Shown piece after piece: positions 55,787-64,000 of a stretch of 64,000 nt of DNA. Both the position numbers and the translations under genes were made by a program. Within the stretch, counting starts at the first letter, position 1; every line of letters begins with the position of its first letter. The notes under the pieces were generated by a model. The model was not told the origin of the DNA. It worked only from the letters and a program-made list of their open reading frames with translations, and did not search any database. The DNA is from Rheinheimera aquimaris. Lineage in GTDB: Bacteria; Pseudomonadota; Gammaproteobacteria; Enterobacterales; Alteromonadaceae. The stretch is taken from assembly GCF_020531985.1 (NCBI RefSeq), contig NZ_JAJAVQ010000003.1:248001-312000 (forward strand), in the 5' to 3' direction.

Positions 55787-58700
55787 CTATTTTGTCCACG
55801 AGTTAGACAATGTTTCAGCCTGCTTTAATACAAGCTCTACTGCCTCGGCTGCTCTGTCTGGTGGATATTTGTAACGCTGCAAAGTGCGGCGCACGAGTAT
55901 TTTCAATTTGGCACGTACGCTATCACGCACTTGCCAGTCGACAGTGGTTGATTTTCTCAGCTTGTCAGTTATCTCTATGGCGATCTTTTTCAAGACCTCA
56001 TCACCAAGCTCTCGCACGGCACTCTCGTTATTAGCCAAGGCGTCGTAAAAAGCAACTTCATCAGGTGTTAACCCCAGATTGGCTTCTCGTAACATTTCTT
56101 GCTGAAACTCTTTAGCTAGCTTGATAAGTTCTTCAATAACCTGAGCAGTTTCAATTGCACGATTGTTGTACTTTCTAAGCGTTTCTTGCAAGCGATCGGC
56201 GTATTTCTTTTCCTGAACGACGTTGTTACGCGTTTTCGCTTTAATGTCATCTTTCAGCAATTTTTCAAGCAACTCAACCGCTAGGTTGCGCTCCGGCATC
56301 TGTCGCACATCTTCTAAAAACTCGTCCGATAACAAGCCAATGTTGGGTTTGTCCAAGCCACAAAGCGCAAACACGTCAGCAACACCTTCAGCTATAACCG
56401 CATTATCAAGGATCTGTTTCAGTGCAGAGTTCTTCTCTTCCTGAGTGCGCTTTTTATCAACGCTGGTAAATTTGCTGATTGCGGCCTTAATAGCTGAGTA
56501 AAACGCAATTTCTTTCCTTAACGCTTTAGCCTCATCCAATGTGCTGCATAGTGAATAAGATTTTGTTGCTGCCAACACTAAATCTAAGAAACGCTTTTTA
56601 CCATCCTCTAAGCCGAGTACATAGTTGGCGGCAGGCACCAATAGCTTGTGGGCTTGTGTTTCATAGCCAGAAATATCTATGCCAGCTGACTTCGGTGTTT
56701 TACCAAACATGCCTCGGATAGCGTCAATTTTTTCTAATAGAATAGAAAAAGCCTCTTCCGCATTAAGCGTAGGCTCGCCTTTACCTTTTGAGTCCGTGTA
56801 AGTTTTTAGTGCTTGCTTAAGCTCATTGGCTATACCGATGTAATCAACAACCAGGCCGCCTGGCTTGTTTTTAAAGACACGGTTAACCCGAGCGATAGCC
56901 TGCATTAGGTTATGCCCCTTCATAGGCTTATCGACATACATTGTATGACAACAAGGCGCATCAAACCCCGTTAACCACATATCCCTTACAATGACTAATT
57001 TGAGCGGGTCGTTAATATCTTTAAAACGCTTTTCTAAACGTTTTTTTGTCTTTTTGTTGTATATATGAGGTTGCAGCAATAGCTTGTCCGAAGCCGACCC
57101 TGTCATAACAATCTTTATAGCCCCTTTTTCAGGATCATCAGAATGCCATTCGGGGCGTTGCGCTACTATTTCGTTATAGAGATGAGCACAAATATCACGG
57201 CTCATCGCCACGATCATGGCTTTACCGTCCATAATAGCGTTACGTGTTTCAAAGTGTTTAATAAGGTCGGCAGCAACCTGTTTTAATCTTGGCGTGGCTC
57301 CCACTAACTTTTCAAGACGACTCCACTCCCCCTTCGTTTTCTCTCGGTTGCTAACGTCTTCTTCATCTTCAACTACTTCCTCAACCTGATCTGACAGCTG
57401 GGCGATTTCAGCATGGTTTAAGTCAAGTTTCGCTAAACGAGATTCGTAGTAGATGGGAACGGTTGCGCCATCATCCACAGCATCTTGGATGTCATAAATG
57501 GATACATAACCACCAAATACAGCGCGAGTGTCTTTGTCTTCTTGGGATATGGGCGTGCCTGTAAAGCCAATAAAAGAAGCAAAAGGCAAGGCATCTCGCA
57601 TATGCTTGGCGTAACCAAACTTATATTGGCCGTCGGCACTCAGTGTAGCTTTAAGGCCATATTGGCTGCGGTGTGCTTCGTCTGAGATAACAACTATATT
57701 GTGACGATCATTGAGAACTGGATGATATTTCTCGTCGTCAAGCAGGGCAAACTTTTGTACTGTGGTAAAAATGATACCGCCAGACTCTCTTTCAGCTAAT
57801 AACTGCCTTAAGGCATCTCTATCAGCTGCCTGAACAGGTGTTTGCTTCAATAGCTCTACTGCATTACAGAACGTGGCATAGAGTTGGCCATCTAAATCAT
57901 TTCGGTCAGTCACCACTACTAACGTCGGGTTGTTCATTGGCTTTTGCTGAAGCAATTTGCCTGCATAACAACACATCGAAATACTTTTTCCGCTGCCTTG
58001 TGTATGCCACACCACGCCGGCTTTTTTACTGCCAGGCACTACCTCATCGCCATAGGTTGCCCGTTTTTCGCTCACGCCATCCAGTTGTTGTGCGGCTACC
58101 ACAGTAGCTTTTACCGCTTCGCGCACCGCATGGAATTGATGATAGCCAGCAATCTTTTTAATAATGATTTCGCCATCTGTTTCAAACAACACGAAAAATC
58201 GGATGTAATCCAGCAGCAATTCACGGTCAAAGAAACCGCGCACCATGGTTTCCAACTGCCATTCCAGAAGCGGCCTATCATCTTCATTCTTAATGGTACG
58301 CCATGGCATAAAGCGTTCTTGATTGGCTGTTAACGAACCAACTCTGGCGGTATAACCATCACTGACCACTAACGCCTCATTGAAAACAAACAGGTCTGAG
58401 ATTTCATCTTTGTAGGTTTGCAGTTGATTAAAGGCGTCCCAAATATCAGCGTTTTCATCGCTAGGGCTTTTAAGTTCAATAACAGCGATAGGTAAACCAT
58501 TAATAAAACATATAATATCAGGCCTACGAAGCTGTTTAGTGCCAGTAATAGTGAACTGATTAATAACTGAAAACGTGTTGTTATTTAGATTATCGAAATC
58601 AATAATAAAAGCATGATCTGAAACTGGCTCTCCATCTTCTTTTTTGTATTCAACGGGGACACCTTCCAATAACAATCGATGAAATGCGCGGTTATTGGTG

Positions 58701-58951
58701 ATCAAATCCAAACTTTCAGGTTTTAAAACAATCGCTTTAAACTGCTCGAAGCAATGTTCAATTTGCGCAGCAGGAAGGTGTTGATTAATCGTTTCAAATG
58801 CTGCTCTAAATTGACCATCTAATACCACTTGCGCGTAGTCATTACGAAGTGGGTTATCGCTATCTGGGGCAATATCAGGGCCATGTAAAACATCCCAGCC
58901 ACCTTCACTAAACCAATATAAGCAGAGGTTTTCTAGTTGATCTTCGTTCAT
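55787..58951 (-). CDS. hsdR: Type I restriction enzyme R subunit
   Basis: A 1054-residue translocase-nuclease that cuts unmodified DNA far from the recognition site. Residues about 140-165 carry the PD-(D/E)xK nuclease (PDIICFINGLPIAVIELKSP; Asp and ExK). The helicase motor follows with Walker A GSGKS near 320, VVISDEAHRSQYG (DEAH box near 423) and SF2 motifs VMTGSASD and ARVNRVFKNKPGG. The C-terminal helices dock onto HsdM/HsdS. GGAG precedes the start, nine bases after the SIR2 stop. Confidence 0.95.
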   Translation of the reverse strand: MNEDQLENLCLYWFSEGGWDVLHGPDIAPDSDNPLRNDYAQVVLDGQFRAAFETINQHLPAAQIEHCFEQFKAIVLKPESLDLITNNRAFHRLLLEGVPVEYKKEDGEPVSDHAFIIDFDNLNNNTFSVINQFTITGTKQLRRPDIICFINGLPIAVIELKSPSDENADIWDAFNQLQTYKDEISDLFVFNEALVVSDGYTARVGSLTANQERFMPWRTIKNEDDRPLLEWQLETMVRGFFDRELLLDYIRFFVLFETDGEIIIKKIAGYHQFHAVREAVKATVVAAQQLDGVSEKRATYGDEVVPGSKKAGVVWHTQGSGKSISMCCYAGKLLQQKPMNNPTLVVVTDRNDLDGQLYATFCNAVELLKQTPVQAADRDALRQLLAERESGGIIFTTVQKFALLDDEKYHPVLNDRHNIVVISDEAHRSQYGLKATLSADGQYKFGYAKHMRDALPFASFIGFTGTPISQEDKDTRAVFGGYVSIYDIQDAVDDGATVPIYYESRLAKLDLNHAEIAQLSDQVEEVVEDEEDVSNREKTKGEWSRLEKLVGATPRLKQVAADLIKHFETRNAIMDGKAMIVAMSRDICAHLYNEIVAQRPEWHSDDPEKGAIKIVMTGSASDKLLLQPHIYNKKTKKRLEKRFKDINDPLKLVIVRDMWLTGFDAPCCHTMYVDKPMKGHNLMQAIARVNRVFKNKPGGLVVDYIGIANELKQALKTYTDSKGKGEPTLNAEEAFSILLEKIDAIRGMFGKTPKSAGIDISGYETQAHKLLVPAANYVLGLEDGKKRFLDLVLAATKSYSLCSTLDEAKALRKEIAFYSAIKAAISKFTSVDKKRTQEEKNSALKQILDNAVIAEGVADVFALCGLDKPNIGLLSDEFLEDVRQMPERNLAVELLEKLLKDDIKAKTRNNVVQEKKYADRLQETLRKYNNRAIETAQVIEELIKLAKEFQQEMLREANLGLTPDEVAFYDALANNESAVRELGDEVLKKIAIEITDKLRKSTTVDWQVRDSVRAKLKILVRRTLQRYKYPPDRAAEAVELVLKQAETLSNSWTK

Positions 58952-58960
58952 TTTATACTC

Positions 58961-60169
58961 CTAGACCTTAGCTTTACCGGTCGCGCAAGCGACTGCGAAT
59001 TTAATCAAATCTTCCAATTGAGAGTGATTTTGCGTGCCGCAATCATCAATGGCAACTTGATACCAAATAGGGTGAATTTTTGCGTTAGCTAGCAAGTCTT
59101 CTTTCTCAAGCTTTTTCTGGTGATCAAAGGGATCCGGTAAAAAAGCAAAATGTGTCGGAATATCAAATGCTTTTGAACTCACAACATCAATAAAAAGTTC
59201 TAATGTTTTATCCGCCTCTAAGCTACAACCAAGGAAAAGAAGCGAATGGCTGATGAAAATTTGTCTTAATACTTTTGCTAAAGGCTTGGTGTAATCTAGT
59301 TTTTCTTTACCATATGCATCTTCATATTGAGCTTTAGAAAAAATATAAGTTTCAGGCGCATTATAATTTCCATGCAACTTTAATATACACCGCTCCCCCT
59401 GTATCAATTTTGAGGCAAATTGATTTTGTGACTGAGTACCATACATGTAACCTTCAATAGAGCGGTTTTTATCTATGTATAGCCTTTCAATCAAATTATC
59501 AAAGTTAGTCGTAATAATACAACCATCGCTTAATTGAGGAAGCAACTCTAGTACACCAAAAAATTTTGGCACCTTAGAGCCATCAAATGTATTAAATACA
59601 AAACTCTCAAATTGCGTTTTATTTTTATCGTAGATTAACTGCGCAGCTTCTAGAAAGTTACATTGAGCAATAAGACTTTTGACATCATCAAGATAATGAA
59701 GGGCTGGAAGCATCGCTCGCTCATCTGATTTTGAAGTGCCCTCAAGTTTAGTTACCAAATTATTTAGCGCCTCTCCCCATAAAGGTAATTTATAAGGATA
59801 TGACACACCAGCTCCCACAAATGGTGCTGTGCGGTTACGCTTTATCGACTCAACGAGTCGATAAAAAAGGTTGATTTGATCACTTTTCTCCAAATACTCT
59901 TTGGTCAAAAGGTATTCATCAGATACCTTTTGGCCTTCCCATCGATCCAATTCATCTAAATATGCAATAGGATCATGCCAAAAAAGAACATCGCTTGGAT
60001 CTACAAAATATTCACTTTTATCACACTCAAGGCCAACACCATTGAACTTTAAAGGTTTATCGCCATTCAATGCCTCATGAAATTCACTATTTTCATTATC
60101 TAGTTCTTTTTTCACTACATCTTTAAATTTGTGAACTGCTGATGCTAATCCCTCATACTTATTGGACAT
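58961..60169 (-). CDS. SIR2-like domain protein inside the hsd operon
   Basis: A 402-residue protein with the SIR2_2-type NAD-binding fold. GAGVSYPYKLPLWGEAL (about 119-135) is the NAD loop, IITTNFDNLIERLY (about 221-234) holds the Asn-Asp pair, ILKLHGNYN the catalytic His, and SLLFLGCSLEADKTLELF the late strand. In anti-phage systems such as Thoeris, DSR and Sir2-Argonaute, such domains deplete NAD+ and stop growth. The N-terminal 100 residues and the C-terminal 70 are of unknown type. It is translated from a start overlapping a 43-codon ORF (TAATG). AT-rich compared with hsdM. Confidence 0.85.
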   Translation of the reverse strand: MSNKYEGLASAVHKFKDVVKKELDNENSEFHEALNGDKPLKFNGVGLECDKSEYFVDPSDVLFWHDPIAYLDELDRWEGQKVSDEYLLTKEYLEKSDQINLFYRLVESIKRNRTAPFVGAGVSYPYKLPLWGEALNNLVTKLEGTSKSDERAMLPALHYLDDVKSLIAQCNFLEAAQLIYDKNKTQFESFVFNTFDGSKVPKFFGVLELLPQLSDGCIITTNFDNLIERLYIDKNRSIEGYMYGTQSQNQFASKLIQGERCILKLHGNYNAPETYIFSKAQYEDAYGKEKLDYTKPLAKVLRQIFISHSLLFLGCSLEADKTLELFIDVVSSKAFDIPTHFAFLPDPFDHQKKLEKEDLLANAKIHPIWYQVAIDDCGTQNHSQLEDLIKFAVACATGKAKV

Positions 60170-60300
60170 TATATATTCTTCCTTGATATTTCAGGATTTT
60201 GAAAGTTGCTCCACTGGCGGGTAACATCAAAGCTTTTCTTTGGGTTTTCACTATTCCAAAGAGGTATTTTTCCCCAGTAAGGAGTTGTTGAAGTTATCAT
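60169..60300 (-). CDS. 43-codon ORF coupled to hsdS and the SIR2 gene
   Basis: An ORF of 43 residues with an ATG (60300) that overlaps the hsdS stop as ATGA, and a TAA that overlaps the SIR2 start as TAATG. The encoded chain is protein-like: PYWGKIPLWNSENPKKSFDVTRQWSNFQ near its middle, in which WGKIPLWNSENPKKSF is the most striking block (three Trp in total). No signal peptide or membrane helix. It is not a match to any family I recall. The two-sided coupling makes a real gene more likely than chance. Confidence 0.6.
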   Translation of the reverse strand: MITSTTPYWGKIPLWNSENPKKSFDVTRQWSNFQNPEISRKNI

Positions 60301-61688
60301 GCAACAACCTCATTCATTACATTTATTTCACCTGAAAGTAATTTTGGCAGAAGTGTGTCTCGGGTCTTAGCTAGTTCCTCATTCTCAAGGCGAGCCTGAT
60401 GCGCTTTTTTCAACATAGCACCTGTAATCTGCCAGAACTTTTGTGCAATATTCTTTGTAGGGAATACACATGGAGTATCAGCAACAACTTCAGGTTTAAT
60501 AGCAGGGTATGCTCCACCATCAGCTAAACGTGCATATTCATCGATAGCGTCATCATTGGTAATAGCAAGATAAACAAATGAGGTCCAAAACTCCTCCTTG
60601 GGCGATAACACTGCAAAGCCAGTACTGCCTGTAAGTGGTTTCTCTGTTTCACCAATAAATGCAAAAGCTCGGTTTCCCGGACGCACAGTGCCAATAATGG
60701 TATCACCAGAGTTCAAAATTCTTCTAGCTCGTGATGGTGCTTCATCGAAACCATAAGTAGTAACCGTCTCTATTAGACCATTCTTTGTGTTCGAGAGGTC
60801 AACATAGTGAACCTGCTCTGGCTGGTTTTTCTTTGTCCATGAGTTTGCATTGAGTTTAGCGATATCTGCGATAACACCTGAATTCCAACCGGCGGGGGTG
60901 CCGGTTTCACTATCTAGATTTTTAGGAAACAGCGCGGCGGTTTTGGCAAGTTTGTTAAAAGCCCCAGGATTAGTGGCTTTTAAAGTGTTCAGCTCATCAA
61001 GGGTTTTGGCAGAAATAACACTCATTGCAGCGAGTTCTGCATCGTCAGCGCTGCCACCCGCTGCCAAGGTTTCAATTTTGGCTTTGACCGGATCAAAATC
61101 AACAAACCAGCTTTTGAAGATGGCTTGCGCGATTTGCTCTAGGGTTTGGTTTGCTTGGGTGTTGAGGTCTATTTTGTCATCAATAGCTTTCAATATGCCG
61201 ACAATTCTATCTTGCTCCGACCTAGTTGGAGTTGGGACAGGAATTTTTTCAACCACTGCTCGTGGGGCAATGTTTAGCTGAACAGCACCTTGTGAAGCGT
61301 TTAAAATCTCTCTCTGCCCTTGTTGAGAGGTTAAAAAATAATACAAAAAATGAGGTGTGATCTTATCAACATCAGGCCTCAATACTAATAGTGCTTGACT
61401 AATAATACCCTTAGGATCTTTCTTTTCGATTATTGATATCCTGCCTACGGTGCCCGAGCAACTTATAATCAAGTCATTTTCAGACACAGTGAAACGTTTT
61501 AACGATTGATATTTCTCATCGTCAATGAAATATCTAAATTCCCGTATTCCTGATATTGCGTGTTGTTGTTCGTATACAGGTACGCCAGTATCCTTGAGCT
61601 CCGCTCTTTTTAGAGATGAACCAAATGGGCCTCTTAAATAACCCTTATCTTTCAATAGGTATTTCAGCTCAATTGAATCAAAACTCAT
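60297..61688 (-). CDS. hsdS: Type I restriction enzyme S (specificity) subunit
   Basis: A 463-residue subunit that recognises the DNA target. It contains two target-recognition domains (residues about 20-145 and 270-400) separated and followed by conserved helical spacers: QANQTLEQIAQAIFKSWFVDFDP (cited as QAIFKSWFVDFDP, about 180) and the C-terminal HQARLENEELAKTRDTLLPKLLSGEI. The two-TRD design gives a bipartite recognition sequence. The ATG at 61688 overlaps hsdM by 11 bases. The TRDs vary too much for me to infer the target. Confidence 0.93.
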   Translation of the reverse strand: MSFDSIELKYLLKDKGYLRGPFGSSLKRAELKDTGVPVYEQQHAISGIREFRYFIDDEKYQSLKRFTVSENDLIISCSGTVGRISIIEKKDPKGIISQALLVLRPDVDKITPHFLYYFLTSQQGQREILNASQGAVQLNIAPRAVVEKIPVPTPTRSEQDRIVGILKAIDDKIDLNTQANQTLEQIAQAIFKSWFVDFDPVKAKIETLAAGGSADDAELAAMSVISAKTLDELNTLKATNPGAFNKLAKTAALFPKNLDSETGTPAGWNSGVIADIAKLNANSWTKKNQPEQVHYVDLSNTKNGLIETVTTYGFDEAPSRARRILNSGDTIIGTVRPGNRAFAFIGETEKPLTGSTGFAVLSPKEEFWTSFVYLAITNDDAIDEYARLADGGAYPAIKPEVVADTPCVFPTKNIAQKFWQITGAMLKKAHQARLENEELAKTRDTLLPKLLSGEINVMNEVVA

Positions 61689-63429
61689 AACCAATCCCCG
61701 CTAGATTATCCTTAATCGCTTTTTCTAATCGGTCAGACTCTTCAAACTGAGATTTTAATTGCGCGGTTAATCGCTGCATTTTTTCTGGGAATGGCTCCGC
61801 ATCTTTCTCTGCATCGGCTGCGCCAACATAGCGCCCTGGCGTTAATACATAATCATGCTTTTGCAGGTCTTCCAGCTTGGCGCTGAAGCAAAAGCCTTTT
61901 TCATCTTGGTAGCCAGTACCCGATTGCCAAGCGTGAAAAACATCGGCAATTCTTGCAATATCATCATTGGTAAAGTCGCGCAGCACACGGTCTTTCATAA
62001 AACCGAGGCTGCGGGCATCAATAAACAGAGTTTCACCACGGCGATCACGTTTACCTTTTTGACCCGGTGAGGTGCCGCCTTTTTTGTTTTTGGTTAAAAA
62101 CCAAATGCAGGCAGGGATTTGCGTATTAGTGAATAGCTGCCCTGGCAAGGCCACCATACATTCGACTAAATCAACCTCGATAAGCGCTTTACGGATCTCA
62201 CCTTCGTTGTTGGTGTTGGAGCTCATCGAGCCATTAGCGAGTAATAGCCCCATAGAGCCGTTATCGTTAAGGTGGTGCAACATGTGTTGTATCCAGCCGT
62301 AGTTGGCATTACCTTGCGGTGGAGTACCATATTTCCAGCGAATATCGCCCTCCAGTTTGGCGTGCCACCAGTCTTTGATATTAAACGGCGGGTTGGCCAT
62401 CACAAAGTCTGCACGCAGGTCGGGGTGTTGGTCATCTAAGAAGGTATCGGCGTTCTTTTTGCCAAAGTTAAAGTCGATACCACGAATAGCCATATTCATG
62501 GCAGCCAACTTCCAAGTAGTCGGGTTGCTTTCTTGGCCGTATACGGAAATATGCTTTTTTTGTTCGGCGGCGTTGTAGTGCTTTTCTTTTGCGTGCGCCT
62601 CAATAAACTTGTCGTTACTCACAAAAAAACCACCTGCACCCATTGCCGGATCATAGACTCGGCCTTGGTAAGGCTGGAGCATCTCAACTATCAGCGTAAC
62701 GATACTTTTCGGGGTGTAATACTGCCCACCTTGTTTACCTTCCGCCAAAGCGAATTGCCCAAGAAAGTATTCGTAGACGTGACCCAAAATATCTTTACTG
62801 TGTAAATCTAGCTTTTCGCCGTTGTATTCAGGGTTGCGAAAGCTGGTATCAGAGAACTTATTAATGAGTTCGATTAAATTAGGGTTGTCTACTTCATAAC
62901 GACCGATGCGAGGAAGAACGCCCTTAAGCTTTGGGTTGGCAAGCTTGTCACCGATTTTATAAGTTTCGATTGCTTCTAAAGCATTGTCGATTAGCTTAGA
63001 AATAGAGCTGAGCTTAAAGCTATCTTTTTCACCATTAGGCCCGTCGATTTCTATATCTGTGCCAATTGGCAGAGCTGCAGTACTTTTAAGAAAGTCCCAA
63101 CGTGACTGTTTTGGCACCCAGAACACGTTTTTTTCTTGGTAGTATTCGTGCAGTTCTAACTCTGTATTTACTGCTTCGTTGTATTCTTCTTCAGAGTTGT
63201 AATCTTCACGCGGCATAAAATAGATGTTGTCGTCGCTATTGTCCTGAGTGAACAACTGACGTAATTCCTGTTGGCGCTCTTCAAAGGCGTCTGACACATA
63301 CTTTAGAAAAATGATCCCTAGCACTACATGCTTATAGTTGGCGGCATCGAGGTTGTTACGTAACCGATCGGCTGCCGACCACAACTTCACATCGAGTTCT
63401 TTTAAAAACTGCTGTTCTGAATTATTCAT
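61678..63429 (-). CDS. hsdM: Type I restriction-modification M (adenine methylase) subunit
   Basis: A 583-residue N6-adenine methyltransferase. The N-terminal HsdM_N domain (WSAADRLRNNLDAANYKHVVLGIIFLKY, cited as VVLGIIFLKY) precedes the SAM site DPAMGAGGFF (about 260) and catalytic NPPF in MANPPFNIKDWW (about 346). Both marks place it with the gamma-class N6A methylases. It starts the cluster; the ATG at 63429 follows GGGAAG, and an earlier in-frame start at 63453 is not favoured. Confidence 0.95.
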   Translation of the reverse strand: MNNSEQQFLKELDVKLWSAADRLRNNLDAANYKHVVLGIIFLKYVSDAFEERQQELRQLFTQDNSDDNIYFMPREDYNSEEEYNEAVNTELELHEYYQEKNVFWVPKQSRWDFLKSTAALPIGTDIEIDGPNGEKDSFKLSSISKLIDNALEAIETYKIGDKLANPKLKGVLPRIGRYEVDNPNLIELINKFSDTSFRNPEYNGEKLDLHSKDILGHVYEYFLGQFALAEGKQGGQYYTPKSIVTLIVEMLQPYQGRVYDPAMGAGGFFVSNDKFIEAHAKEKHYNAAEQKKHISVYGQESNPTTWKLAAMNMAIRGIDFNFGKKNADTFLDDQHPDLRADFVMANPPFNIKDWWHAKLEGDIRWKYGTPPQGNANYGWIQHMLHHLNDNGSMGLLLANGSMSSNTNNEGEIRKALIEVDLVECMVALPGQLFTNTQIPACIWFLTKNKKGGTSPGQKGKRDRRGETLFIDARSLGFMKDRVLRDFTNDDIARIADVFHAWQSGTGYQDEKGFCFSAKLEDLQKHDYVLTPGRYVGAADAEKDAEPFPEKMQRLTAQLKSQFEESDRLEKAIKDNLAGIGYEF

Positions 63430-63601
63430 GTTCTTCCCTAAAATAAACAACAAACCACACAGAGTTCACCAATTAATCACTCTGGCATTAAATATCAGTA
63501 ATTTAACGCATTTAGAAACAAAGGGGTAGTTGTGATTAGCCTTAGTTAAACCCTGTTATACCGGCAAACTTGCTACACTGTAGCCAGACACGGGAGGTGT
63601 G

Positions 63602-63787
63602 ATGACAATACATATTAGTTATGAAGAGCGCATGGCATACCTGCATGCACTAAAAACCCGCCAGGCTACGCCGGCATCCAGCGCTGCCTTTCGCAAGATC
63701 TTGCAGCATGCGAGGCAGCTAGCTGATGCTTGCCTGCCGGTGCAACTGGAATTGTTTAAAGATATTCCAAACAAAAAGCGGGTTTAA
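63602..63787 (+). CDS. Small hypothetical protein
   Basis: A 61-residue soluble protein, basic at the C-terminus (PNKKRV), with helix-forming segments (SYEERMAYLHALKTRQ and FRKILQHARQLADAC). A strong GGGAGG lies five bases before the ATG. Divergent from hsdM. Family not recognised; the composition is like that of the chromosome rather than the AT-rich island, so the island edge probably lies to its left. Confidence 0.6.
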   Translation: MTIHISYEERMAYLHALKTRQATPASSAAFRKILQHARQLADACLPVQLELFKDIPNKKRV

Positions 63788-63813
63788 AAGTCAGGTTTTA
63801 TAAGGTTATACAC

Positions 63814-64000
63814 TTACGTACGTAAAGTCCTTAACCAGGTATTCGCAGCCTTAATACCTGCGCCAGCTTTTTGATGTTCAACCGCAATAATGGCTGCCGC
63901 TTGTTGCCATACCGCGCGATATTGCGCCAGCAGTTGCAACTGTTGATAACGGTTGTGCTGCTCTAGCTGCTGACAAACAAAACGTATATCTTCGTAAGTT
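63814..64000 (-). CDS. Unidentified protein, C-terminal 61 residues (5' end outside window)
   Basis: An ORF entering from the right edge and ending with TAA at 63814-63816. The visible part is Gln- and Ala-rich and helical (CQQLEQHNRYQQLQLLAQYRAVW... ending TWLRTLRT). It stays open over all 61 codons, which is why it is called coding. No family can be named from this piece. Confidence 0.55.
   Translation of the reverse strand, partial: TYEDIRFVCQQLEQHNRYQQLQLLAQYRAVWQQAAAIIAVEHQKAGAGIKAANTWLRTLRT

Noticed and set aside
54309-63429. Integrative element with attachment sites
   Set aside because: The island is AT-rich and ends near tRNA-like sequence, but no integrase, transposase or direct repeat pair at both ends was found.

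Overview
The window reads as chromosomal DNA of a marine or freshwater gammaproteobacterium. Protein content and gene order (AstB, SohB, YciK, a rnm-yciO-scpA-scpB-rluB cluster divergent from a trpE-G-D-CF-B-A operon, VolA/Pla-1 lipase, AcpH, YjjX) suggest a Rheinheimera/Alishewanella-like member of the Alteromonadales/Chromatiaceae. That placement is inference from remembered protein families, not from a search. No rRNA gene, intact tRNA gene, CRISPR array, transposase or integrase was seen.

Layout. 1-12.6 kb: the end of astB, an Ig-repeat lipoprotein, a dicarboxylate/amino-acid symporter, tpm-sohB, the VolA-type lipase, yciK, a coiled-coil protein, beta-carbonic anhydrase and purU. 12.7-24.4 kb: trmO overlapping a kelch protein, proS, an NSS transporter, a YciI protein, galE, a NarL-type two-component pair, a seven-helix membrane protein, an SDR, two tandem Bor-like lipoproteins and a TauE/SafE permease. 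24.4-28.4 kb: the overlapping minus-strand set rluB-scpB-scpA-yciO-rnm. 28.5-35.4 kb: the complete trp operon, preceded by a leader peptide with three consecutive Trp codons and a classic attenuator. 35.5-50.8 kb: an SlyD-like FKBP, hemH, a divergent class A PBP, a diguanylate cyclase, an HAD phosphatase, YccF, an alkyltransferase-like protein, a small membrane operon, a protein with GNGEGIEPP repeats, acpH, a YebC protein, a cytochrome b562-like protein, an M19 dipeptidase, a DUF445 protein, yjjX and hypothetical proteins.

50.8-63.5 kb is visibly AT-richer and accessory in character. It starts with a large S9 peptidase fused to Sel1 repeats and its lipoprotein neighbour. Next comes a stretch of strong hairpins and a 132-bp element with inverted ends resembling a tRNA-Ser 3' end. 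It ends with a minus-strand defence cluster in the order hsdM, hsdS, a 43-codon ORF, a SIR2-domain gene, hsdR, a zeta-toxin-like kinase and a 56-codon ORF. The 43-codon ORF overlaps both hsdS and the SIR2 gene by start/stop coupling, so the SIR2 protein appears to be made as part of the type I restriction-modification operon. The most interesting reading is a composite system: DNA restriction by HsdRMS, with a SIR2 (probable NAD+-consuming) effector and a zeta-type kinase as possible back-up or abortive-infection arms. The last 0.5 kb holds a small hypothetical gene and the 3' end of another gene that continues past the window.
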